NCBI RefSeq assembly: GCF_001625215.2
Contig: NC_030389.2
Span: 42,707,454-42,771,453, forward strand
Origin: Daucus carota subsp. sativus
Lineage: Eukaryota > Streptophyta > Magnoliopsida > Apiales > Apiaceae
Direction: 5' to 3'
DNA length: 64,000 nucleotides
The position numbers and the translations under genes are program-made. Shown one piece after another: positions 46,701-58,173 of this stretch. Numbering within the stretch: position 1 is the first letter of the stretch; each line of letters starts with the position of its first letter. The notes beneath the pieces are model-generated. The model did not search any database, was not told the origin of the DNA, and worked only from the letters and a program-made list of their open reading frames with translations.

Positions 46701-48472
46701 TTTATGCGTACATTGAATAGAAATATATTAATATAAGCATGCTTTGTCAATGTATTGTTTATTAATGCTTTTTCTGTATTATTTGGATTGTTTTTAGGCC
46801 CCATAAACAGACCAATATAATCCAATTTTTAAGTACCAATGTAAATAGGTATGATCTCCATAATATTACCCCTATTAAACTCTTTGTTTATATATATTCA
46901 GGCACAATAAATCAACAAAAAAAATGATCACACACACACATAGGGGCTTACTCCACTAGAAACTAAATTAGCCTAGAAACTAGAAACTAGTCCTTGACCA
47001 GTTTTTCATCACTGTTCTTAACTACAAAAATCACTCATTTGTATATTAAAAATCACTAATTTATATATGTAAAATCTGACAAATATAGATATATAAATAC
47101 ACATATATACAACGTATATCATCATCATCATCTTCAATAATACTACATTGATGAAACTCTCGGCATCATTATCAACCCATTCCACTACTGACGCCTTCAC
47201 TTACAACCATAATTTGCCTATCACCATTTGTCATCATAACCTGCCACTACTAATGACTATCTACCATCATCACACACCTCATCCGGTTATTTGCTACCAT
47301 CATAGACCTTCTACAAGATTACAACTATAATTAATCATCAATAATCGACCACCAATGTCAATCATAAGTAAATTTTCTCAATATATTAAAAATAAAAACT
47401 GATGAATATACTGTATAAAATAGTGATTAACAACATAGAAACTAGTGATATATGCGGTTATAAACAGTGATTCAAGGAATCGTTTCTAGTTTCTAGAATA
47501 AAATTGGTTTCTATTTGATCACTTGCCTATATATATATATTTCTTATTGGGGATATAGTTGAATTTAACTCATTTTACAAACAAAAGAATAGCTAATATT
47601 TGAAGTAACAATATTTCTCTAAAAGAGCTAATTACATTAAAGATAGGGAGTAGGGAGTACTCAGTCGCTTGTTTGTTTTGAATATAATTAGACAATATAG
47701 AGTATTTCTTGTGTTTGCATATCAATTAATACTCAAAAAATATCTTCATGTAACTTTAAGGTGTCCAAATATTTAATTATCTGTGCATATTATTTTCCAT
47801 GTGTATAGTGAGTGTACAAAATGCAGCAGTTGTTAATTATACATAAAAGCAGTTTACTATTGACAACAAAATCATCATTATGCTGTAACGTTGAACGTAT
47901 TCAGTACTTCCGTTTACTTGATCAATAACTTGCATAAGCCAGCACTGACCAGCACTTAATATGAGTTGGTAATTTAATGTTGACAAAACAGCTACTTAGG
48001 CTCTAATGTAAAAGGTATTTCTGTACTTTTCTTGATATCAAATTTATTGCACTAAAGAGAACTAAATATGAATTAGCTTTTGCAACACAATCACTTTTTC
48101 CAATAATTGTATAGGTGTTTCTGTAATTTTATTTTTTCGACCCAATAAATTCAATAAGCCAGCACTAAATAATATTTGAGAAATTTATGTGCATGTTCCT
48201 GCCCTTTTTAGATAAAATCAATAAATTTTACATGATATCTTTTAATTTTGTATGTCTCTGTTGCAACCTGATTGATTCATTGAATAAGATTTAATATTTC
48301 TAAGTTTGCTGCTATAATTAGGCACAAGAGTGTTTCTAAAGTGTTATAATTTTCTCTTGTCTTCTATTTACTTTAAATCATTTATTCAAGCATGTTGACT
48401 ATATAAAAGGGATTTGCTATCATTGTACTCAGTACTTTCTTGTTTTTTGTTTGATCAGGGATGGCTGCATAG
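43716..48472 (+). CDS. hnRNP-type RNA-binding protein with two RRM domains
   Basis: Three coding exons, 43716-43937, 44920-46126 and 48459-48472, give 480 residues. RRM1 (about 7-80) has RNP2 KLFIGGIS and RNP1 RGFGFVVF; RRM2 (about 110-185) has RNP2 KIFVGGLA and RNP1 RGFGFITF. This is the Musashi/hnRNP A-B layout. The rest is a Gly/Ser/Asn/Tyr-rich low-complexity tail (SYGRGPNPMQNGSPNR, GSGYGIGPN) of the kind that drives condensate formation. Conserved PAWRSSSPELDGFGLFASEL and the ending RGMAA support the tiny 14-bp last coding exon (AGAG|GTACTT to GATCAG|GGATGG). Such proteins bind pre-mRNA and shuttle between nucleus and cytoplasm. The gene has a 5'UTR intron (43051-43714) and a 3'UTR intron (48516 to about 49601, TTTTGCAG|GAAAC). 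Retention of intron 2 would instead add a Phe-rich tail ending at 46212. Confidence 0.9.
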
Positions 48473-49869
48473 GACGATTATTATAGTGACAGAAGGTTAT
48501 GTGGGTGAAAATCAGGTAAATAAGACTTGCAGGACTTTGGTATTGTAGATCAAACATGTAATCACTTATTAGTAAACTAATCTATCATGTTGAATTGTCT
48601 GGTTGGATATTTTACCTGCTCGATGCAGAATGTGAGCATTGGGCTGTGAATGTGAAAAATAATAAATGTCGTTTCTACTTCGGCATCGGTGTTTTTGTTA
48701 AATTTTATTTATTACATTTCTTTTATCGGATTGATTTACTAATCACATGTATTTGTGGAACATCACTTAATATAGTACAATGTTGCATCCAATATTTTAC
48801 GTACTGTGAGAGAAGATGAAATTTGGTAGAGCTTCACAGGATAAGAAGAAAAGGGATAAAATTGATTGAACTATTTTAACCAATGTAGGTTGAATGAGGC
48901 GCGAAAGAACATAGAGGACGGGTTAAATTGTTTGAATTTTTTTAACAATTAGATACTGAAGGACTGAAGAAAAAGCACATGTAACGAATAATAGAAGGTT
49001 GGTGGCAAGAGGAGACTAGACTGGTGGATAAAGAACTCTAAGATGAAATATATAGGAGAAGAAAAATCTGAAAATCACGCAAAAGTAATGGTGTCTTAAT
49101 CTCTAAATGCCATGGCTATTGCTCTAATATTCATAGCTGCTATGTACCACAGATATTGATTACCCTGCTTTATGTGTAACGAGTATGACTACGTTCCAAT
49201 CATATCATAAAATGCATACTTATATAATTGCATTGGTTAACGAGCGTGCTAATATATATATGAACAACCTAGTTGTCATTGTTTGATTACTGAATTTATT
49301 GATTATAAAGAGTGTCATATTTGAAAAGGGCCTTGTGGACATTACAATTGGACTGCCTCTGTACAATACTATACTTTTATCCATATCTAATGTTCTACAC
49401 TAGCAAATTAAGTTAGTACATGTGCTTCGAATGCTATTTCCTATTATAATATAATCTTGTCAACTTTTGATACTTTGAATCCTCTTAAGATTATTGAGTA
49501 TTCGACAAGTAATTATTATTTTCTGTTTAAGAAATACACATAGTTATTATCCATATATTGTGTAAAATTTTCTTGATAAAAATTTGGAATCAATTTTGCA
49601 GGAAACATGTGAAGTAGGCATTTGAGTGTGCAGCCCATTGAGAGGAGAAGTACATTTGATTAGAAGAGCTGATTGGAACATCTGTTTGTCTGTGAGAAGC
49701 ATTTTGCAGAAGGTTTCCATAAGCCTTAAGCTTGAGTTTTTTCTTATATAGAGTTATTTCATGGAATTTAATTAAAATGTAAATTACGATTGCGAAGGTG
49801 ACGCAACAATACATAAAAGATGAAAAAAAATATTAGAGAAGAACTTTATTAAAATTTTACATACTTTTT

Positions 49870-50980
49870 ACAATGCTGTAATGTCCAGCAAAGTTGCTGA
49901 ATATTGTTTAGTATTTTGTTACGTTTATCGGAAGTTCTTACTGGTAGATCTAGAGATAAATATTGTTGATTTCTTATTTTCTTTTTACATGTGTTCGGTT
50001 TTAGATTAATTATTGTTGGGGGTGGGTTGGTTCATCAAGTATAGATTCACCGGAAAGATCCTATATACTTTTCCATGAGAGATACTGATAAAAGTTCAAC
50101 AACCATGTATTAAATTGGTGAATGTTAATTTTGTTCTTAAATATGCTTCACTGCTCAAGTCAATGCGTATGATGCTTTAACTTTAACAACAGATGGTAGA
50201 GATGAGTTTTAGTTGATTGCAATTTTTTTTATTTTACTTGTTGAGTTAAGCTTAGTCATTTTGATGCATAATCTGCAAAGCTAAGATGAAATGGCCACAA
50301 GTAGAAGCTGAAAGTATTGGGTTTGCTGGTACAATTGACTCTTTGACTGCCTTACCTACATCCTCAAGCTTTAAATTAAGGGACTCCAATTGGAGGAATG
50401 TTGGAAAATGTAGGAGATAGGGCTTAGACCAGGTCACCAAGAGGCAAGACTTTGCTAAGGATGATGAAACTTTATCGAGTAAGACTGTAAGAGACTGTTT
50501 TCGTAAAGACCCTGGATTTGATAGCGGTCACACAATAATACAGATATAGGAATAAGCATCTAGATCATGTTGAATGCATATGTGGCTCATTAGTCCTGCT
50601 GTTTATACTCCAGACCTGTTCTACCAATTTCTAGTAAAAATTTATATTTACTTATTAGTTTAGTCTGCAAGGAACAGAGTAATGATCAACTGACTTGCTG
50701 AACAACCACCTGAAAACCCTAGAATCTTGTACAACTCCTGTTGTCACTACAAAAGAACGCAAAAAATTTGGACCTAGGAATATGTTCAGTTACTGCCCGA
50801 AATCAAGAAAACCTACTCTACCATTTCCAGCCCTAACCAATCTTGCCTAGCCCGGGAGCGTGCCTCGGATCCTGACCTGAAAACAATTTAGTCGCGGACT
50901 AGGCAAGCTGATGAATCTTTAGCCTCTGTACTGATGACCTGAGCTTTAATGGTTGTTTGATTTGAACAAACCATCATGCT
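49870..50980. other. Intergenic region between the hnRNP and ARM-repeat genes
   Basis: The two genes converge here. Their 3'UTRs probably take up both edges; nothing else is supported between them. Confidence 0.5.
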
Positions 50981-50989
50981 TTCATCTCT

Positions 50990-52104
50990 TTAAGGACTAG
51001 AACCGGAAGCTTCTTGCCGTGATTCTCTGAGATACCTCAGGAGGATTTTAGCCTGTTAAGAAGAAGCAAAGAAGAGCATCAGATAAAAGAAACTGAAACT
51101 GTTAAACAGAAAGACTTCTAGCAAAGATTTCCCACCTTTTGCCTAGTCTTGGAAGCTCCACACAGCGATAGCTCGATCAACGGAGGAATGCAGCCTTCTC
51201 TAACCACCAATCCTCTATTCTTCATGTTCAGATCACACAACTGAATCAATGTCATCACAGCAAACTCCTTCCCATTCATCGAGCCCCCCTCGATGACCTC
51301 AACCAACGCGGAAATCCCCCCTTCCTCCACTATCCTTTCTTTCCCCGACTCAACTCCAGCCAATCTACACAACACAGCCATTGCCTTCTCCGCCATTCCA
51401 CTCCCTTCCTCCCCAATCATCTCCACCAACAACTTCACAATCCCACAATTCACCGCCCTCTCCTTATTCTCATCCACAGAACAAATCTTATACAACGTCG
51501 TGATGGCATCCTTCTTCCCCCTCATCGATCCCTTCTCCAACATAACAATCAAAGGAGGAATCGCGCCTAATGCCCCAATCAAACCCCTATTCTCATCCAC
51601 CAACGCCAAATTCAGCAACGCGCAAGCTGCATTCTGCCTAGACGTCTCAGTCACACCGCGTTCCAAGACATGAATCAAGGCCTTAACACCTCCCAATTCA
51701 CTGATCACCCTCCTGTTCTCCTCCAACAAAGACAAATTCAATAAGGCCGTGACAGAATGCTCCTGAACACACGAATCACCACACTGCAGCAGTCCTATCA
51801 GAGCCGGAACCGCGCCTAATTCTCCAATCAGAGCCCTGTTCTCCGCCCTGTTCTTCGCCAAACACCTCAGCCTCTCTGCAGCTGATCTCCTCACACTAAC
51901 CGACGAAACATCGAGGTTTTGCACACAATTCCTCACCATAAGCTCAAGATTCTCCGGAGAAATGGAGCTGCATGGCTCGTCGAGGTCCCCGGAGAATGAA
52001 CTACAGAGGCTGGACCGGATGGTGCGCATGGAGCGAGCCTGAGCAAAATAGTGGCGCTGGTGTTTCGTATTGTCTGAGCAATTAGGTTCTTGTAATGAAA
52101 CCAT
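50990..52104 (-). CDS. Armadillo-repeat protein (U-box-less, PUB4-like repeats)
   Basis: Two exons, 52104-51136 and 51052-50990, give 343 residues. The joint AAAAG|GTGGG to TTAACAG|GCTAAAAT yields SKTRQKAKILLRYLRES, the usual ending of plant ARM proteins. Without it the frame stops after VGNLC. Residues about 55-320 are six to seven ARM repeats with the typical rhythm (GAVPALIGLLQCGD, QEHSVTALLNLSL, NREL-type ends, GAIPPLIVMLEKGS). There is no U-box upstream; the N-terminus MVSLQEPNCSDN is followed by a Ser-rich linker (SSLCSSFSGDLDEPCSSISP). It resembles small plant ARM-only proteins of about 355 residues. ARM arrays bind partner proteins; the partner is unknown. The ATG at 52104 is chosen because the open frame upstream (to 52329) has UTR-like composition. 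It was probably called U-box family only through repeat similarity. Confidence 0.85.
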
Positions 52105-52639
52105 AATAGTGTAATAATTAAGCTGAATTTTTGTATATTTATAATTAGAGAGGTTTGTTATATAGAGAAACTGAGAAAGATGAATATATAGGTGTAGATG
52201 AAGAGGAGCTGAGGTGAACTGAACTGTAGTGAAAGAGACATGTTTGTTGATTAACGAAATACGAATACACGGAACTGTGTGTGTGTACGTGTGTGTCCAC
52301 ACACGTCTATACGTACATCGGTGCCGCATGCCCCAAGTGTATACTTATGTACGCATGTTTTTAGAGTGCAGAAAGCTGCTCTTTTACGTACATTTGATAT
52401 TGATGGGTGCCGCTTAGGTGGATGACGTCGGGACGGGGATACGAAAATTCGATAAGCATAATTTATTATAATCTTATATATTAAATGTTTTTATCATAAT
52501 TATCTAAAATATGTGTTTTGTTATTACAATACAATATAATTCTAATAAATATTTCTCATGAGATTTTATTAAAACTTGTCATTTGAGATATTCATAATGC
52601 ATAATTCAGATGGGAGGGAGACTCGAGTTGACTGTCCCG

Positions 52640-52967
52640 ATATTCATTTTTAATTTTAATTTTAAAATATATCAGTATGCGTAATAAGTTAGAAGTCGGG
52701 TTACAGTTAGAAATAAGTCAGAAACTGCTTTAAAGCTAGAATTAGTCAGTGACTTAACTTTTTCTTAAACTTTTTGATAACAAAATATCCATAAGTCATA
52801 ATATATCTATAAATCACTTTTATTTTCATTAAACATATTTTTAATAATTCATAAATCATTAATAAGTGGAAATTATCTAAACGAATATTTTAAATGTTCA
52901 TCTTATCATATTAAATCACGTTAAGTTATAAATCACACTTTTGAGTCTAGCCAAACGGGATCATCGT
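52640..52967. mobile_element. MITE, GTGACTTAA family, copy 4 (left end eroded)
   Basis: Has AGTCAGTGACTTAACTTTTT, ATAAATCACTTTTATTTTCA, CACGTTAAGTTATAAATCAC and a right end AGCCAAACGGGATC. All are shared with copies 1-3. Confidence 0.5.
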
Positions 52968-54086
52968 ATTAGTTTCACATTATACACTTTTATACACTTG
53001 TGCATGTTTAATGCAATAGTACTACAGTCTCCAAGCCCTTGTCGACTTCTTACAGAACCGAACATGACCAAATATTCTGATTTGGCTGATGGCACAAAAC
53101 CTAAATAATTAGGCTAAACAGCTTCTTAATCATGGTCTAAACAGTACAAAAGATGCATGGAATAAGTTTAAATAAACGTGTATAGGCGCACACAAAAGCA
53201 TTTGGAGGTTTAAGAAAAATTAGAAACAAGCTAACGGTTTAGTCATGTAGCGGCTGTAGCCAATTGTTTTTCTTTTATATTTCTTACATTTGAAAATATG
53301 ATTCGACCTTCCAGTGAGATGCTGATATATAAAAGTCTAACCAGTAAAATAACTTTTTTCGCTTCCAGACACTTAAGATAGTATTAATTTATTTAGGTTT
53401 GCCGCTAATGCTGGCTTTGAACCAACATATTTCCCATTAGCAAGTAAATTTCTTATTAATGACTTCGTTCGTACTTGACCACTTCAAGAGAAGTATGCAT
53501 TATAAAATATCTTAATTTTTGCACAATACTTTTGTGTATATTATATTTATTGTTCTATAATATAATATAAGATGTATATAGATGATCTTAGAAATATAAA
53601 TTAGAAAATATAAAATTTATTTTTAAAATATATATAATATTTTGGTTATATTGAAGTTTAATTAGACCATTAATTTGAAATATTTGTAATTTCAAAAATG
53701 GACATGCAATTTGAAATAGAGGATAATTTTGAGTTAAAACAAAAAAAATAAACTAAATACACAGAAAGTAAGAACTAATGGTCTTTATTTTATTCAATAA
53801 AAATAAGGTCAGAATTCAATTAGTAAAAAAAATAAGGTCAGAATTTATTTTTATATTTAAAAATAAAGTTTTCAAATAATAACAATAAATGCAAGTATAT
53901 ATTTTAATCACCTTAAATCGTAAAAAATTAAAGTGAGAACTACCAAAGGCGCGGATGGGATGCCGAACTTAAAATATAGCTGTTGTAATGTTTCTGGTCA
54001 CCTCACAGTCTCACACAGTATTCTCCTTGTCGTTGCAAATGTAAGAAACTACAAACAAGCACAAACAATATTTACATTAATATTTA

Positions 54087-54317
54087 GTGGGTGTTTGGTA
54101 AAGACTGAATTTATAAGTTAGGAGCACTTATTTATACTGTTTGTGTAATAAGTCAAGAAACATTTATAAAAAGCGAGGAATGCTGAGTTTTGTTTCAGGC
54201 TTCTACTTATTTCTCAAAAATTTTAATCACTTATAGGTCTTATCTTGCTTTTAACTTATACTGTACTTATATATTTTAAACAAAAAACACTTATTTTAAA
54301 CTTATCCAAACGACCAC
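54087..54317. mobile_element. Tourist-like MITE with TTA target duplication
   Basis: GTGGGTGTTTGG at the left and CCAAACGACCAC at the right are inverted, with TTA directly outside both (54084-54086, 54318-54320). The interior GCACTTATTTATACTG / ACACTTATTTTAAAC words are shared with 26774-27022. Confidence 0.7.
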
Positions 54318-55378
54318 TTACTTTCTTTATAATTTTTACATATCCCCTCGTTCTATTAAGCAAAACGAATGTAGAATGCGGCCGACCATGAGAATCGTTG
54401 ATACTTCTTAGCTGGACTCCTGACAACAATGTATTATATTAATTTTAATGTGATTATTATTTTAATAAAAAAAATTAAGTGAGTATAGACGAAAAATTGT
54501 AAATTTTTGCCGGTGGTTGGGAGAAAATTGTTATATTCTGTGTGTAACTAAGAAATACTAACAAAGATTATTCAACAAAAAATAAAGTGGCTTGCGAAGA
54601 CTATAATTTAGATACAATATGCTTTGGACAAAGCAGGCATGTGAACCGGATTGGTTTCTGCAGCTTTCTATATGGTATTATCGGATACAAAAAGCGTATG
54701 TAACAGCTAAAGCTTATGTTGATTGTTGATAGATAATGTAAAATTTTTAAATAGCTTGGTGCAAATATTTCTATTGTGTTCATGAGATGAGTCTTAAAAT
54801 GCTAGTGAAAACTGAAACCCATCTAATGCATCGAACCTATTTGGGCCTTGGGGAGACATGTGGTGAAAAAACATGATTAATAGGGGTCATATTGGCAAGA
54901 TTAGACGCCAAATCAACAATTTTCTTAGCTAGCACCTAATTATAAAGTCGTCATCCTCATTTTGTTCTTCATTGGAAATCACATTAGTGGTAGTCATGTC
55001 ACCGTTAGGATGGTAAAATGATCCGGTGATACCGGTACCCTCTGCTCAAGTATCGGATTATATTATTTTTAACTTGTTTAGATTTGGGTCCGGATCATTT
55101 TATTCGGATATAAATCGATCCTGGGTATTTGAGATCCGGATCTGAACCGAATATGATCCAGCATCGTATTTTCTATTTTTTAACTGGGTAGTTTATGATC
55201 CATCGAATATGAGCCGGATATCGTCCACTAACATTAAGTATCATTATTATTTCAATTATTCAGATAATTATCATTTAGTCTTAAGTAAACATACTATTAT
55301 AAAATATAATAATTTTAAATTAAAACTTATAATTATATGTTGGTATATATCATTTATTAAATATATGTGAAAATAATA

Positions 55379-58173
55379 TGTAACGCCCCAGATCCGCATC
55401 CCACAGATCTGGCTCGTTACTAAGCATCTGGATCAAACAACACTTGCATTACTTAATAATATCTTACAACAAAAACTCTCGCCCCACAAGTCCAGGGCCG
55501 ATCGTCTTATAACATCATTTCCAAGTCTAACTTGATTACATATTGGGAAGTCTGATTACAGACTATAATAACTATTGATAATACTACCAAGCGGCGTAAT
55601 CTAGCGGCCTCAGTTTGGGTGATGCGCCTTCTCCTTTCCCTTGCCAGTACCCGTTTCCGGGCGGTTCTCCTTAGTCGTGCCATACTCGCTTTTTACTGCT
55701 TAAAATAATATAAAGTAGATGCAAGAATGAGCAATCACATTGCTCAGCAAGTTCACTTAGCACATAACAACAAAGCGCAGAATAATCGAGTAAAACATCG
55801 AAGGCATTTTAAAACAAAGTAAGGAAGCAGATAATGCCAATTAACAGAATAATTTCAAAAATAAGAAAAGGCTGGTCTTCCACCTTTCGGTAACACTACA
55901 TGGTCCGATCATAACCATTTCGTGCTTCCCGTCCCCCTGTGTAATCTTTGCAGTCTGATCGTCACTGCACAAGATACACCTCACACTCTCATTTTTGCTA
56001 GCATAAGGGTTAACATTTGTAACCCTAGACTATCCACACACAGCAGACAGTCAATAATTTATCATCTCTTCCACGAATTTAATAAATTCGTGTTGACCAG
56101 CTTAAACAGAATCCTCCGAGTGCACATTACTTCGTCTAAGGAATGCGAACAATGCATCCTTTATTTATTAGTCAAGAAGTTTCAAGCTTTCACAATGTCG
56201 GAGAGGTATTGAATATTATTAGGAGCGGTTACTTCCGAACAAAAGAAGAACCCGAAATGAATAAGATTTTTCCGGTTTATCACTAATATTTGATATCAAC
56301 TCGGTCAAGTCAATAACAAACACATTTAAAATATTAAATACACAAGAATGTGTCATATTGGAGAAAAGAAGATAGCGAACTTGCCTGGCGTCCTTAGCTT
56401 ATAATTAGTGGCTCCACTTTTCCAAGTATTAAATAAGTATTCTATACAACACACAAAATAGTGGTTTAGAAATTTATCCAAAAGAAATTAATTATTTAAT
56501 ACTACGAATATTTTCACTAATTTTCCTTGTAATCTTCTGACTAACGCTATACTTCAACTCATTATCTTTATATTAGGGGAATTTATGCTTCATTAAAAAT
56601 TTAGTAAAGATTAATCTTCCATTAATTAATTAGTGATTACTCACTTGTCTATTTAATAACGCCACTCGTCCTATTGTCACTAATTTGACAAATAATACGT
56701 CTCAAGTTACCAACTTGTCTTTAGGTATCAACTTATTTTAAATGTATTACTCGGAATATTAATTAATTACTTTAGTATAAACCTTCCAATGCCACCCCAA
56801 GGACTATTGACTAACTCATTAAAATTCTTAACTTATAATCCCACAAATTAATCTTACTCTATAGCCTAGTTATTATATAAATTACTTCCTACTTTTAATT
56901 TATTTACAAATGGCCTTTTTATTAATATGTCCGCTTACTACCAAATTTTTAACACTTGCCTTCCGTTCCCGACTTAATAATTTTATTCAACGCCATTATT
57001 TAATAAGTCTCTACAAAAATTAATAATTTATATTTATTTAATTTAAATAACTCAGCTGGTGAAAAGTCCTTATTGCCCCTAATATAATTTCCCACAAAAT
57101 TCCCTTATTCCTCCATATCTCCCCAGCCTCTCTTTCTCTCTCAATCTCTCTCTCTCCCCCTCTCCCTTTCTCTCTTTCGCTCTTCTCTCCCTCGCTCGTT
57201 CTCTCCTTCTCTCTCCCTCTCTCTCACCCTCTCTCTCTCTCTCGCCCTCTCTCTCTCTCTCTCTCCCTCTCTCTCTCTGTTTCGCGTCGTCCCGAACCAA
57301 CACCGCCGCTGGAGGCGGCGTTCCGGCCGACACCGGCTGCTTCACAGCCTCTCGCCGTAACTCGACTCCCCCCCCTTTCCTCCGATCCTTTCTCCCCTCC
57401 CCCATCTGTCCATCTCCCTCTCAACTGCTCGCCCCTCCTCCGTACACTTCCAATCGCCGCTGTTGAGCTCCGTCGGCGTTGCCGACGCGAGCTCCGGCCT
57501 CCCCTCCGGCAGCACCTGCTTCCAATCCTCCGCCTCAACTGCTCCGCCAAACTTTAATCAATTCAAACTCAATTCCCCCAATACTCAATTATTCACCAAT
57601 CAATTAAATACCCAATTTTAATCAAAAACCCTAACCCTAATTGTTAGATATTTGGGTGAAATTCATGATGTTATGGGTTGATTTATATGTACTGGTTTTA
57701 TTGTTTATCAATTATCAAAGTAAAAGCAGTAAATAAAATGGTCCACAGCAGTTCAACATTCAATAAATAGTCATTTAAATTAAACTCAATCAATTCCATA
57801 TTTAAGGAAAAGATGAGGTATGGGTTTAATACCTTACTGGAACAACTATTAATCAGCAAGCTTGAACTTAGCTCCTCTGTTTTCTCCCTGGATGGAAGTA
57901 TCCAAAAAAATTCTACTGATTTCCTTTGCCATTTATAGGCACCCTTAATTACCATTAAGCCTTAATCACTTTATTAATTAACATCAATTCTTGTGCACTA
58001 CTTGGTGGCCACTCAATTGCCTTGGCCACCACTCAAAAATATTATAGTGCCACATTTTAAATTCCTGGGTTCAAATTCCAAGGCTCATTTAGCCGAAACC
58101 AATTTCTGCTCGACTCGACCTATTCTCGTATCGTTTCGTTTATTTTCGAATAATTTCCGAAACTGAAATAAAT
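55379..58173 (-). mobile_element. Chromovirus-type LTR, interrupted at its right side (LTR-1)
   Basis: Starts TGTAACGCCCCAGATCCG and aligns over much of its length with LTR-2 at 58174: CCCCACAAGTCCAGGGYCGA, CACGAATTTAATAAATTCGT, GCGAACAATGCA and GAACTTGCCTG-CGTCCTTAG all occur in the same order. The expected terminus (GGTTGTTACA) is missing where LTR-2 begins, so LTR-2 seems to have inserted into or replaced its end. A CT tract (57121-57290) and a GC-rich block (57290-57540) with CCGCCGCTGGAGGCGGCG lie inside; they resemble a promoter or leader and give spurious Arg/Glu-rich open frames. Confidence 0.65.

Larger units (their letters stand above)
52120..55378. other. Intergenic region from the ARM gene promoter to the retrotransposons
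   Basis: Starts with the ARM gene leader, including a GT/CA microsatellite at about 52275-52305. Two MITEs follow (52640, 54087), then very AT-rich DNA. At 55000-55210 a dispersed repeat is seen with GATCCGG / CCGGATC words. No gene is supported. Confidence 0.5.

Noticed and set aside
57079-57550. Two overlapping 108-codon Arg/Glu-rich frames on the minus strand
   Set aside because: Composition follows the CT tract and GC block inside an LTR; no relation to known proteins.
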